From assembly GCF_013373865.1 (NCBI RefSeq), contig NC_050476.1:5254501-5318500 (forward strand): a stretch of 64,000 bases of DNA, read 5' to 3'. The position numbers and the translations under genes were made by a program. Under the pieces are notes generated by a model, which saw only the letters and a list, made by a program, of their open reading frames with translations, ran no database searches and had not been told where the DNA came from. Numbering within the stretch: position 1 is the first letter of the stretch; every line of letters starts with the position of its first letter. The DNA is from Monomorium pharaonis. Taxonomy: Eukaryota; Arthropoda; Insecta; Hymenoptera; Formicidae. Positions 24,116 to 37,274 of the stretch are shown here, piece after piece.

Positions 24116-24450
24116 ACCTTTTGATTGGAATTATTTCATCCGAGCAAAACGTCACATTTGACGCGACTGAAGATGGAATCAAATAAAATTCGTCTTCGCC
24201 ATCGCACGCTTTACCACTTTAATCGAGATGAAACTGTTGCAACAACTAAAAGACTGATTTGTGAGACCTGTAGAGAAAGTATTGTGTCCGCTGCTGTCGG
24301 TAAGAAGTGGTTCAATAGGTTTAGAAATGGTGATTATGAGGTCAATGGTCACGTTCTGATCGTCCAAGCGAGATCGAGAACAATGAATTGCTGAACGAAA
24401 ACTTGGCTCAAACTTTGAAAGAGACTTGCACGGTAGCCTGGAGTTGACGA
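24116..24450 (+). pseudogene. Mariner-like transposase fragment, frameshifted
   Basis: The plus-strand frame from about 24173 reads MESNKIRLRHRTLYHFNRD and then KKWFNRFRNGDYEV, the N-terminal helix-turn-helix (HTH) region of a mariner transposase (family pattern: RxxxLYxF, then KWFxRFRxGxFxxxD). Around 24345-24352 the frame shifts: the continuation RSDRPSEIENNELL, the mariner RSGRPS linker, is in another frame, ending at a stop near 24447. Only about the first 90 residues of a protein of about 345 remain; the catalytic DDD/DDE domain is absent. It cannot be active. It sits on the plus strand in the Dyrk intron. Confidence 0.8.
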
Positions 24451-24649
24451 ATCAACATTATCTCGTCATAAATTTAATAAAATCGTTTTAATATCAATAT
24501 ATATATATATCAAAAATATAGCGTAATAAGCAATTTTTGTAATTTACAAGCTGAAATATACTTTAAGCGTTTATTTACAAAATGACGTCGATTCGTCACG
24601 CTCTGAAAATACGCTCGATGATGTGGACAATAAACAACAAAATCGCATC

Positions 24650-25800
24650 GGCCGTTGATGCGGGTCTGCTCCATAGGGGAAAATAACAAAGACTTCCACT
24701 TTTACATGAAGTACACGAGTGGCCCTGGCGGAGAAATACCGGTCGGCCCTTTCCCGTGATTCCTTCCTCTCTCGCTCTAACCGTCCTCGGCGGTGTAATA
24801 CGGCGTTATCGTCCCTCGGGACAATACCAACGAGGCGGCGAGCGCGGTTCTGAGTCATCATCGTTGACTGCCAGGGAAAAAGTCCGCCACGACCGCCACC
24901 GATGCGGCGCGGCGTCGGCGGCGGCGGCGGCGGCTCGTTACGGTTCCCCCCGTTCGCGTCCGTTCGTCGGTTAGGTACACTCAGCGGGCGGGCGATCGAT
25001 CGATAGTGCTTTCTGACCGTTTCTGGAATCCCGCTTCGCGCGATAAAATCCCTCTTGCGGTGTCGTGATGCCAAAAAAACCGCGCTCGAGGTCAGGATCG
25101 CGCCGAGGCGCGCGAGAACGCGCCGCCTCGTCCCGACGCGGACCACCCATTCGCACCGCACCGGGACATCGGGTTTCTTCCTCCCCCCCCCCCTTCCTCC
25201 CTTGACGATCGAAAACCGAGAAATTAAATGATTCAGAGGAAACGTGGCAGAAGAACAGAGAGGGAGCGGACGAAATCCGTGCGGAAAGGAAAAATAAATT
25301 TCGAGAGTCACCAAGTGGTCCGAGACGAACGAACGGCCAGCCCGTTAGTGCGACTTCCGAGCCACGTGTGTGTTCGAGAGTTAAGGCCAAGCGAGCAAAT
25401 ACTCGAACGGGGAATCCGATTGTACGGCTTTATTCCAGGAGACCGCGCGCGCTTCCGACATCGATACTCTCTATCTTCAATATCAGCCAGACGCGTTGCG
25501 ATGCGGGAGATAGGACCATTAGATTAGAAAATATTGCCAACGCATTGCCGGCAGTGGCTACTTATCACCCGCGTGTAAGGCATTGTACGCATTTTACGAT
25601 AATATCGTCTCTCGTCGATTCCTCTGCACCCGTTCCCGGCATTTTTACAGAGTGGAGGCTAGAGAGAAGGGAGACGGCCCCGTAGTTTTCAGAAACCACG
25701 TATTATGTTCAAGGCTGCCGGTCGCATCTGACCGGAAATACTTCAGCTGCCGCCTCGTCTCGACCCCCAACGCGCCGTTCCATCCGTGAGAACAATCGAT
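24650..25800. other. GC-rich island in the Dyrk intron
   Basis: Markedly richer in G+C and CpG than the flanks, with a GCG-triplet run near 24913-24935 and an 11-base C run near 25182. Long open frames occur on both strands, including about 247 codons on the minus strand (24571-25314), as expected from base composition; none resembles a known protein. It could be an internal promoter or enhancer; that is inference. Confidence 0.35.
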
Positions 25801-28800
25801 GCGCGTTATGCACGCAGGTTAATTTCGGTAAACAATTTCATGGAAGCCGCAGAGAAAGACGTAGCGGTGCGCCGCGATTAATCAAATTACGTTTTATCGG
25901 AGGCGGGCGCGATCGCCACCCTTCAGCCGGGGTTAATTTTTTCAAAAGATTTAAAGCAAGTCTGAGAGGTATTTCTGAATCGCCGATGTATCAATTTAGC
26001 ATCTTACCGTTGGGCGTTAAAGCTGAATATTTCACGGCAAACGGGGGAGCTTTCTTCCACACGTAAAGCTGAATAATAAAAGTATCCTCTTAGGAGTTTA
26101 CGAGAGAAAGGAACATAAACGTAGAAAATTTCCGTCTACGGTGTAACAGTTTTCGCGATAAAGACATGCTACAGCAAACTTATAATTCATGTTTAAAATG
26201 ACCTTACGTGCACTATATTTGTCATCAAATATAATGGTATCGTAAAATTAAACATTTATTATACTTTTAATATTTCATCGAGGAAAGTGTAAAATATTCA
26301 GAGAGTTGAATATCGATGGACCGTGGGATTCGATTAAGCGGAGCTTCCAACATCTATCGTTAATAAATTGGTAATTATTGGAGGGTGTTTATTGTATTTT
26401 TTTCTGTACAAAGTAAGAGTCTATTATTATCTTATCACGCGATAATTTCTTCAACTATTTATTATTCAAAAAAATGTTTCAAGTATAAAACTTACTCTGA
26501 TTCGAAGGAGATCTTATGATAGACACAGATTTTTTTAGATGTGTCTCTAAGTTTCTTGGTAACCATTATTTTTTAAAATAAAATTATATAACATTTTTAA
26601 CGTAATTCTTCTAATTATTTTGCATATAAAATTATTAGAATTATTAAAAAAATAATACGAGATAATATTTTATACTTTGTTCTAGTATTTCATTTTAATA
26701 TAAAATATAAAATATCTCGTAAGTTAATAATTTTGATAATCATGTCTTAATATTTTTATCCATAAAATAATGAGAATCAATTTTTCAAAAAGTCTACACA
26801 ATCTTTTAAAGCAACTATGTGTTTTCTTTACAATTGATTCGTCTCATTATTGAATGCATAAAAGTATTAAAATACATTTATCAAAAAATGTAGTTTACGA
26901 AATAAGAGGATTATATTACGTAAAAAAATCAAATATAATTTTATTTTTAAAAAACACATAACATCTTGAATCTCGGAAACATCTTCACCTAACAAATATA
27001 TCTATTACAAGAAAGAGAGTATGTTTTACTTGAAACATTTTTTTCGAATAACTTAGGTGTAAATAATAGCGTAAAAATTATATATTTATAGTTATATTAA
27101 CTATATTAAGTCTCTGTATAAAATCGTGTAATGTTTGCTTCGTTCATATTTGATAGCGATCAAAGTTTCGTTTTTAAAGCTCGGCTTTAGATCGAAAATC
27201 TAGATCGATCGATTCCCATAGTGTAACCACAAACCTGTAACCATCGACATAGATGTGGAATCTTTCTCTTCAATAATAAAACCCTTTATGGAAGGCGGAA
27301 TTTGCTTCCGTAACATCATGCAAACTTTATTCCATCGCACGGCGAATCGCGGATTGGAAATGTCGTCGGATTTCACCGGGAAATAATTTGTCGCAAGCGC
27401 GCGACGGCCCCGTTTCCGTGCCTTACGAGAAGAAATAAAAGTCGCGCGACGACGGCGGAGGCTGCTGTTAGATCGATAAAATGAATAAAGCCCGATCTTC
27501 CGATGACGGGCACGGGCATGAATAACCGTATAGGTGAACGATATGACGATGTGTACGTTAGTAAGTTATAACTCGATCAGGCTCTTGAAACGCGATGCAA
27601 CGTCGTGTAACGTCGTGTAACGTACGCGGTGTAAGTCTCAAAGTGACGCGCTAAAATTACTAACGGAACTTGTTTGATCTCGCTAAAAGTTGGTTTATTC
27701 AAATATTTGGTTGGTTTATTCAAATATTTTGCTTCAATGAAATAATTCAAATATATTGAAAAATTTCTATTTCAATAAAATAATAGAAATTATTTATAAA
27801 GTTGAAGGAATATTTTACGCAAAGAGGTCAAAAACCTCGCGTGAGATTTCCGTGAAACGTTTCTCTGCTCACCGTGCCGATTGTTTTTATTTTTAATGCT
27901 TTTTACTCGGCCTTAAATTATAATTTCGCCGCGGGAGAAAGACGTCCCGCATTTATTTGTCTCCCGAAATCTGGGGAACGGCTATAAATAATTGAAAAAA
28001 AAAAGAGGCGCGCCTCTCTGGCGCAAGTTTATGCAATACGTTTCACGATATACCTTCTGCATGAGCGACGCATAAAATTGAAATATCATGCACATTTACC
28101 GGCGTACGACGATGCCACGCGGACTCGGCGGCGACCCTCGACACCGGCCGACCGGATATCATGGAACGCGCGGATTTCCGTTTCGAGCGTTTTTCCTTTC
28201 TTCTTTCCTTCTTTCCTTTTCGTCTCTCGACCGCACGCACGCAGCATATCAGTTTTATCGAGAAACGACCTCAGCCGCGTAGTTGGCGAAAAAAAAGAAG
28301 ACGCGCGTTTCCCGGTGCGACGTAATTGGAAAGCAACGTTTCTTTCCTAATGGTCCCATCCGTAAGATGTCTAGATCTAATCATGAGGCATCGGGGATAT
28401 ATTGTTCGAGATGTTCCAGAGAGTTTATTACTCGCGAGAAATTGTTAACTTTTTACGCGGGGGTACCGCTGTCCGGACGTTTTTCTCTAACTCGATCCAA
28501 TGCAGGCTCGCGTAAACTGCTGGCGAGACGGAATAAAAAAAAAATCGCGCAAAACAGAAGGACAGTTACTCCGAATTGTAAAGTACGACGACGCCGCGCG
28601 TCGCGTTCCCCGTTCCGCGATTAATCCGCTCGATTTAATCTGAGAATCTACATTTATTTACTCCTCCCGTTGGATTTCACTCGATTTACTTTAAGCAACC
28701 GACCGACTAGGTTTAATCCAGGAGTCGCGACATGTTTTTTTTTTTTGTTTTTCTGGAACGGAATAGGGACGGAACTCTGGCAGATAGTGAAAGAGTCTCG

Positions 28801-28916
28801 TTAACTTTCAACCTTCTCTCAAAGCGAACGGAATTACAGAATGTATTTGATATGCGCATATTTTTTGTACACAGGAGATCTGATTTTCTTGTTTTCTCTC
28901 GGACAGCGGTGTGTCG

Positions 28917-29858
28917 CACGGAGAGAATTTTCTAGTAGAATTTCTTTTACCTTCAAAATCACGGTAACTATCTTGAGGGCAACATAATATTTCGACGAAT
29001 TTTATTTAATTTTCTTTGATATTTCATTGGGATAAATATTACTAAATTTGAGAAACTTGTATAAAATTCTTTAAAATATCACGTTGTATCATATGAAAAG
29101 AACGATTTGGGCAAAGTATATTAAAAAATTTGAATATTAACATTTTTTGCTGAAAAAATAATGTGTTGTAAAAAATAATTTCTGCAATAGGCTGACAATT
29201 GCAGAAAATATCGAATTTTTACAATACTCTGACAAGGGAACCTCGCGAGAACCCGTAAATTCTGACTTTAATGAAACTTGGCATAAATGTAGAGGGGGGT
29301 GAATACATGAATTTAGAAATTTTTAGTTGGTGCCCAAAAACGGTTTGAAGGGGTAAAACCACCCTTCAAAGTTGAGACATTTTTGCGGTTTTTCAATATA
29401 TCTCGTAAACTAAACAAAATATTAAAAAATGTTTCATACAAAAGTTTTACAGAATAAATACCTCCATTTAACTACGCTATTTATTTTTCGTAAAAAAAAT
29501 AAATAAATAAAAGAAATTTTTTTTTTAATAAATAGCATAATTAAATAAAGGTATTTATACTGTAAAACTTTCGTATAAAACATTTTTTTTTATTTTGTTT
29601 AATTTACGACATATATCGAAAAACCGCAAAAATCGTCTCAACTTTGAAGGGTGGTTTCACCCCTTCAAACCGTTTTTGGGCACCAACTAAAAATGTCTAA
29701 ATTCATGTATTCACCCCCTCTACATTTATGCCAAGTTTCATTAAAATCTGAATTTTCGAGTTCGCGAGGTTCCCTTGTTAGCAAAATTTTTAAACACTTT
29801 AGTAAAATCGTTCTTTTCGTCTATGATTTTGAGAGCAAATTCCGAAATTCTCTCTGTG
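28917..29858. mobile_element. MITE, CACGGAGAG family, copy split by a nested element
   Basis: The left end CACGGAGAGAATTTTCT at 28917, followed by CCTTCAAAATCACGG, and the right end CCGAAATTCTCTCTGTG at 29858 are diverged reverse complements over about 50 bases. They match the termini of the complete element at 11456-11713. The two halves are separated by the fold-back element at 29229-29781. Without the insertion this copy is about 390 bases, longer than the other copy, so it may carry extra internal sequence. Confidence 0.6.
29229..29781. mobile_element. Fold-back element, about 550-base near-perfect inverted repeat
   Basis: Two arms of about 265 bases, centred near 29505, are reverse complements at high identity. 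Left landmarks are ACAAGGGAACCTCGCGA, AACTTGGCATAAATGTAGAG, GGTGCCCAAAAACGGTTTGA and CTTCAAAGTTGAGAC; each recurs inverted on the right, ending TCGCGAGGTTCCCTTGT. There is no coding frame. The high arm identity implies a fairly young insertion, or arm maintenance by conversion. Target-site duplication is not obvious. Transcribed through the Dyrk intron it would form a very long hairpin RNA. Confidence 0.85.
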
Positions 29859-30165
29859 CGTACGTGTAATGCGTGTTAACGTACGCGCAATGCGAAATAG
29901 TCGATCGGAATGCCTAGAAGAGCTTTATGCCCGTATCGAGGGCGTTTCAAGTGCGTTGCATTATGCAGTTAGCTGCACAATATGCCCTCGTTACTGCGTC
30001 GAGTCGCCGGGCCTTCGTCGAAAAGCTGGGAAAACGGGGCCCCGATTAATTTTCAATTGCGACACGGTCGTATAATTCAGCCTTTCTATTTCCGACGGTC
30101 ACGCGACGCTGCACTTGACACACGATCGGCTGGCACCTGCATCATCGTGAGGGCCGCCGAGAGCC

Positions 30166-30168
<3 letters not shown>

Positions 30169-30204
<36 letters not shown>
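30169..30204. repeat. CT microsatellite
   Basis: Nearly pure CT dinucleotide repeat of about 35 bases on the plus strand (GA on the strand of the Dyrk gene). Confidence 0.95.
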
Positions 30205-30206
<2 letters not shown>

Positions 30207-30964
30207 TGTGTCTCCCATTGCCACCAACCCCTCGTGATACTACAGCCGCAAAGCGAGCAACTGCGTGACTTCGTTGCGTAAATTTTCAGCGGCGTACAGT
30301 TCGGATATTATAACACATTGTACATTGTGCTTCGATTGAAAGCGTGCTAACCGCAATAATTATATAGTCGAGAAGTAATTAAAGCTTCGCTTAGTGATAA
30401 AGGTACAACGGGCCTTCAACGGGTGAAGAGTACGAAACGGTACTAATTAATGGACCGCTCCGGTGCTCCGGGATAATGAAAACTTTTCGTACAAAATCAA
30501 TCCTGCTGACGCTTCCATATTCGTCAAAACGAATTTTATTAGGCGCGCATATCGGCTAGTATACATACCTAATATTAGAGAGACTTTAATCAACAGTCTT
30601 ATAAAAGTGTAACTTTTTTTTTAAAAGGTCATATTCTATTTTTCCCACCGCTGCTGCCTCGGTCGACGATGTATATGAAAGTCGTTTACAGTTATATGGC
30701 CGTTGGAGTTATCATGTTTCAAATAAGTCGATATTGGCAACGGAGCGTGGTGGAGGGTCACACTAAAAGGATTGTGTGTTGTGCTCCTCTGGCGGTACAA
30801 CGGCACGTGTTGTAGGGCGGCGTCCGAGCTTTCCGTTATGAGAAAGGCTTCGAAAAGGCGGAAGGGATGAATGAAAATTCCCGAGCGCGCAACATGCGAT
30901 GCTTTCCGGTAAGAGAGAAAGTAAAAAGGGGGTTTGATAATGAAATTGATATCTAATATTCAGG

Positions 30965-31545
30965 CTAATAAGTAAACAGTAATGAAGTTATACTATTAAA
31001 ATAATTACCTTATAAATACGCGATGTAGCAAAGATGAAAATGTTATAGTGTCAGTAATTTTCTTTGCATTTGTATTTTGTCACGTCTTCATTAAATAAGG
31101 CACATGGTAAATGACAAGATAAAACAAATGACAAGTGCATAATAAGTAGGTAGAAATTGATTTATTGATAAAGTTAATATTATTTGGACTAATAAGTAAA
31201 CGATAACGAAATTATGTTATTAACAGGAACACACGATGAAACAATGTAAAAAAGTTAATGAAAGCAAACTTCTTTGTATTTTTATTTTATTATGTCTTCA
31301 TTAAATAAGGCGTGGTAAGCGGGCAAACGACAAGATAATAAGCATGACAAGCAGATGTAAATTGATAGTAAAATTAATATTTTTCAAGCTAATAAATAAA
31401 CAATAACGAAGATGTAAAAAAAATCTAGTGTCAGCGATATTCCCTGTGTTTTTATTGTACCTCTATTAAGCAAGACAGGCGTGATAAGTAGATAAGTGAC
31501 GAGACGCGCGTAATAGGCAGATAGACGGACAAGTAGACGGAGAAG
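30965..31545. repeat. Degenerate tandem array, three units of about 200-224 bases
   Basis: Units begin with CTAATAAGTAAAC or a close variant at 30965, 31189 and 31389. Each continues with a segment like TTTGTATTTTTATTTT, then CTTCATTAAATAAGGC, then GACAAGATAA, and an AT-rich tail. Unit 3 is the most diverged and runs into TAATAGGCAGATAGACGG, which recurs as TAATAAGCAGATAGACGG at 31978-31998, a likely detached remnant. This is an old minisatellite or local segmental duplication with no coding content. Confidence 0.75.
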
Positions 31546-33601
31546 TTGGACGCATCGGGATAGCTCGGCGCCAAATGAAATTTCGCAACTCGGCGACGCG
31601 ACGAGTTCCCGCGGATCAAGGAGCTCCCGCGCGAGTCGTCCCCGCCGTGTGGTATGCGCGCATAGACGGGGCGCGCGCATGCAGGACTGCGTGTGTGCAA
31701 AAGGACGAGTGCTCAATTCGTTTCCAGGGGAGGGAAGAACCGGTCTACCGATCGTGTCGCGGAAGTAAAGTGCGCAGCCTGGCCTCTCCTTCCTACCCCG
31801 TCGCGACTCGGAGCCTAATACGATCGCGCCGATACACCTCTCCGCGCCGCGCCTCGCGAAAAAAAGGACTCGAGAAAACTCGTAGATAGCTCGTGGAAAA
31901 GAGGGGGGGGGAGGGGAGAAAAAAGAAGAGGAAGAAATGCTTGTAAGCATTTCTCAACCGTAAATAAGCCGAGACGGACGTAATAAGCAGATAGACGGAT
32001 AGACGGGCAGATTGGCCGAGAGAGGACTCTCACGGTTGATGCCTTTACACACGGGCAGCGCGCGTGATGTTTCCTCTCCTCTCTTTCCTTTCGTGTGGCA
32101 CTCCGAGGCCCGCATTCTCCGGTATTCATTTATTTACGCGCTCCACGCTGGCCCGACCCTAAGTTTCTAATTTGCCACGAACGCGAGAGTGAAGAGTACA
32201 CAGAGGCCGCGCGGTGAAATATTAATTAAAGAAAATAATTCCGGGGAATTGCTTCGTTTTAATTAAGATAATAACTCGGATCTCGAGCATGAGATTTCTA
32301 GAGAGGATAATTCTCCCCCCCCCCCCTCCTCCCCTTTCCTCTTCTCTTTCTCTTTCGCTCTCTCGCGGGCCGATCCTGAAAGTTCCCAGTCCCATTTCCC
32401 GAAGCATAAAGTTAGCGATGCGTTATCTCACCGCGGCACGCTCGACTGGAGAGCGCGTAACAATGGGAGGACGCTCGGTTCGTTCAATGATCGATTCGGA
32501 ATTGCGAGTTCTTGTGGCCGGTGAGAAAACCAGGCTCGGAGTGTTTCGTCGAGTCTTTTCGGGGGGCGGGGGGTGACGCGGCCGCGACGCCGACAAGACG
32601 AGATGAGATGCGACGTGGGTAAGAAAAATGGCAAGGATATACGTATATAGCCGCCCTCTAAAAGCGTCTCTCCCGGGACCGCGCTTTTGTACGGTCGATG
32701 TTCCCAGCGTGGCGGTGGCTCGAATTACATTATGTGCGCGATTCCTCATAAATTGCGCAGCTTTTAAATATTTGAACGTCAGAGTGCAGCGGAATATACA
32801 AGCGGGAGGGTTCGCGGAGACGTCGGCGACATAGGATTCGTTACATTGAGGCAAGACATCGATGCTTTGTCGTGTCGATATCGACAAGCATGTCCATAAG
32901 TATTCTGCATCGCGTTCTGATCGAAATATTAGCCTAGGATCTAAAAAAAGATAAAATAAAAAGGTAAATGATCCGCAAATTGAAATAAATAATATTTAAG
33001 CATTTAAATTTACCTAAATTTCGAAGTGTTTTATTTACTACGTAATATCGTTCATAGCAAATAACATAATTCTACTAATAAAATCAAAATCGAGAGAAAA
33101 GTTATAGCAGGACCTTGGTGTTTAGTGCAAAATATTTACTCACGTGATTTTATATAGAGGAGAAGATAGTTCAGGGAGGTTCAAATACTAAAACAATATT
33201 TTTTAGCAACAAAATTTTTTCTTTACAGCATTTCGGAGGAAGGAAGGAATCTTATTGATATTACAGATGCTGTAATATGTGCTTATCAGCATCAGTATTA
33301 CTAAATTGATCAATTTATTAATGTGATACTACTCTGCTTCAACTTAAGAAATGCGTTTCAAGATTGAAAGTTTTCCAGTTTTAATGTTTCGAATAATTAA
33401 AATTTTGTAATATTATTTTTAAATGCGATTTTGTAACAATTTGATTTGCTGATATTGTAAAAATAATAAAAGCTCTTCATTCAATATATCAAATTCTCGA
33501 CAGAATTCTCTTTTTTGCAGACAACTTCAAAATTTTTTTTATTTACGTTGACTGTTATGATTATTCGTTGGCTTCCTCTCGATTTTAATTTTTTCTCCCG
33601 A

Positions 33602-33623
33602 TTTTTTTTTTTTTTTTTTTTTT
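33602..33623. repeat. Poly-T run (22 bases)
   Basis: An uninterrupted T run on the plus strand. On the minus strand it is a poly-A tract that could be the tail of a retroposed sequence, but no source element could be recognised next to it. Confidence 0.9.
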
Positions 33624-35566
33624 AGTTACATCGTTGTTGTAGCAAATGTACCAATGAGCGTGGTACAAGGTTTCCGCTGAATTATTTCACAAAACTCGTT
33701 TCTGCTCACGAGACGGAGTTCAATAAAAATCGAATACAGTATACAGGTACACGCGGGAGCGCACGCGTACGTCAAAATTTAATGGGAAGAAATAATTTAT
33801 TCGTCACTGAGTTATATTGATAACGCGAGGCCGCGCCGGCGTGTCGTCCGTATTACGACTGGCCGAAATTTCGCCGGTGCCCGAGCGCCCGTTTGCATTT
33901 AAATTAATCGCCGCCGCATGGTAGAGTAACTGTAAAAACGAACGTAAAGTCCGAGAACCACGTGCGGCGCATTTACGTGACCGTAAGCCACGTGCGGTCG
34001 CTTTATGCCGCGCGGAAGTGCCGTAACAGAGCTTTATGCCGCTCGTGCTATAACGTTTTAAGTGGGTGCAGCAGTAGCGGCGGCTCAATTAAGCGCGCGA
34101 GACAATGAAATGACTTGTTCATTCAGCGATATCGAGAGAGAGAGAGAGAGAGACAGAGCGAGAAAGAATGGATATCGATACGTCCGTTGACCCGCCGACG
34201 GCTTGGCTCGCGATCAGAAAACGAGCGGCCGCGGGATTTCCCCGTGTCTCTACACCGAAACAGATAGAGCTTAGTTTAAAAATTAGTAGCTTTGACGGGG
34301 GTATTGTTATAATGAGGAAAACGAGCTTCATAAATTTCCAATCGCAGGTCGTGCAACAAAACAATGGCGGCGGCGGCGGCGGGTAATTTTACGTTCACGC
34401 TTTCGCGTATTTTCCTCATTAACGACGGATAAGTATCGAGGTTGCTTCCGCACACTTCGCCACTAACACGGAACGCGTTTGATAAATGGGCGTGGATAAA
34501 TTATTTCGAGTTCCCATTATAATCAATCTTAAAGAATATATACAAAGAAACGCTGTATCGATCCAATTCCGAGAAGCAGATAGATAAACCTGCGCAAGCG
34601 AAAATATAATAAATTTTAACACGAGAAAAAAGAATAAGTACGTGTAGATTTATGCTACCTCTAAAATCAATGCAAAAGGTGGTATAATCAAAATGAAACC
34701 TACGTATGTACACTAATTTCAGGGTTCGTTAAATTTCTAAATATTGTACTCGTTAATTACATCAACGTTTGGTTATTAATACTTGATTTTAATCAATACC
34801 GTGCAACCGGTGTTGCCGGTCGAAAAATAAATACCTTCGCGACATGAGGTGCCAAATTTGCGAGACGCTCTCGTTCAGGCGAGGGTGGAGGGGGGGGGGG
34901 AGGGACACGAGAAACGGCATCGCACCGTATAACACCGGTGTGCGGTCGTCGTCTTCCTTCGTTATTTTTGACTGGCCGGGGTTCGTTGAACCCGCGCACC
35001 TTCGCCAGATCCGGTAACAAACGAAATCGTATCGTAGAGATAGTAGACGGACAGCCGGCCGCTGCGAATCAGCCAGGATGAGCTTATTATTTTTAATGCC
35101 GCACCGTTGCGCTGTTGCGTGTTAATGGCAGACCGGATACATCAGCCAACGATAACATCGGCAAATAAATTAAACGTTACATTTTTACGACAGTTTTGTT
35201 AAACGTGAAACAATCGAGACTACAGGGACTAAGATACCGTGCCATTGAATATGCAGATTGTGCGGCAAATTTAAATATCACTTATGTTACTTGCACGAAG
35301 ATTAAATCAGACAGTATTGATCTAAGCAGGTATATTGATGCTGTCTTAGTATAATGCATCAAATAAATACATAAAATATCGCGATTTTTATCGAATTGTT
35401 AAGATACATGTAAATCGCGATATACATTTTTGCCTCCACCTGTCGACAGCGTTTTACAGCGTAAGTAGGAATCGAATCGACAAAAAACACGATAAATTTT
35501 TACGGCCACGTCCACGCGATAAAATAAACCGCCACGGAAATATCCTAAATCACAGAGAGACGTCAG

Positions 35567-35609
35567 TGAACAGAGAGACGTCAGTGAAAAATCGTCTTAA
35601 TCCCGAAAG
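35567..35609. repeat. Two-copy direct repeat, about 21 bases
   Basis: ACAGAGAGACGTCAGTGAA occurs twice in immediate succession. Each copy contains the CRE-like half site GACGTCA. Confidence 0.8.
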
Positions 35610-37274
35610 ACCCGTTATTACTTCTTTTTTTATTGGTTCGTTTAGCAAACTCGTCGCCGCAAACGTTTCACGTCGACCGTAAAAAAATCCGGCATCCGCC
35701 ATCTCTCCACGGAGAGCGATGAAATTTATTATTCAAGACGGTAGCGAAAATCGAATTAGTCTCGCACTCAAGGCTGCATCGTACACGGCCGGATGAATTT
35801 CCGATAAACTAGACGAGCGTGGATTAAAGACGCGCTATCGGCATCGACGCACTACTTTGCCTATTAATAGTGACCGCAGAGAGAAAGAGAGAGAGAACGA
35901 GAGGGCGAGAGAGAGAGAGAACAAGAGAGACCTATCTGTTCCCTATTTTTACAACCGAGCTCCAATTGCGTCTCCGAGATACTCTCAAGACGACAGTGTC
36001 TCATCGGTTACATTTAAGAAGGTTGCAACATTACTTCCTAGTCAATAAACAAGTTATTCTTAAAATTGTATAAAACGATTAAAATAACAATATAAAAATA
36101 TTATCAACAATATTCTATTTAGAACCTCAAACCTAGCACATTTAACACGTTCACTCTGATAAAACTTCTCTCCTTAAAACGCTAAGTGAACTTACAGGAG
36201 ACGTTTTATGTTCTCGACGTATTTATCGGAAAATGCAGACCGCCAGTGTTGACCGCCTGTGTGACTTAAAAGCGACAAAAAGGCTCTTTAATATTTCAAA
36301 TCGTACCATTATTCTTGAGAAGTTACTAATGATTGCATTCGCTTCGAGATGGAAAGAAAGTAAAACGTTCCTTTTATTAGTTTTTTTTTATTCGAACATA
36401 TCAAAATATTATTTTATATTATACAAGATCACAATCTTGCGAGTTAGTCATAATAACTTTAAATTGAAATGAAATTATAGTTTTCCTATAATTATATGAA
36501 ATTAATTGTTTATAATTTTAATTTTGTAAATTTTATATGAAATATATTCCCGCAATTTTTAGTCGGTGCAAGCAAAAAACAGATTGAAAAAAAAAATACG
36601 ACGATGCCTCTTGTACCAATTTTACAAATAAATTTGATCGTACGAATCAATCACGCTATCCACTCCTCAGAGAGGATGAAATAACGTACGTAATACTCTT
36701 CTCTGATCAACTCTCCTAACTTCTCTTGAAGCACCACTTCTGCGAATTTATCCAGGACCCCATCCCCTGTCCCTTCTTTTCCTCGAGGCTCGCGCAGAGT
36801 ATCAATAGAGTGATTAAAATTGCTATGGAGAAAAATTTCGAGCCTACCGACCGACCGGAGGAAAATTGCCAAGAAACTACCACGACCAGCCTACCCTTGT
36901 TTATCGAAAGAAGAGAGAGAGATTGTCGTATAGAGACAAATCCAAGAATAGATCTATATGGGGGGAGGGATGCACGGGTTTATATTTGGAGCGTGAAGTA
37001 AAGACGTACAATTTCGTAGATGGAGTGTGTTGGAGAGTTCACGAGTCAAGAGAGACGGTCCCGATTGTAGAAATTTCTCACAAGAAAAAAACCTTCATAC
37101 AAAGCATCTTTCCCTTCAGGAGTTATTGTTACTTTTATTGCCCGAACGAATGAGGATATTAATCCAGCCTTACAATTCAGACCATAAACACGAAATTGGA
37201 TTATAATTTATTTTCAGTCAAATAATTCATTCTCAGTGCAATAGATTTTTTCATTCTTAACCTGCAATATAATA

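Noticed and set aside
24571..25314. 247-codon minus-strand open frame
   Set aside because: It lies in a GC-rich island with overlapping long frames in other phases, contains polyproline and arginine-rich stretches, and shows no domain.
31384..31950. 188-codon minus-strand open frame
   Set aside because: It crosses the end of a decayed tandem array and a GC-rich block, with no coherent protein features.
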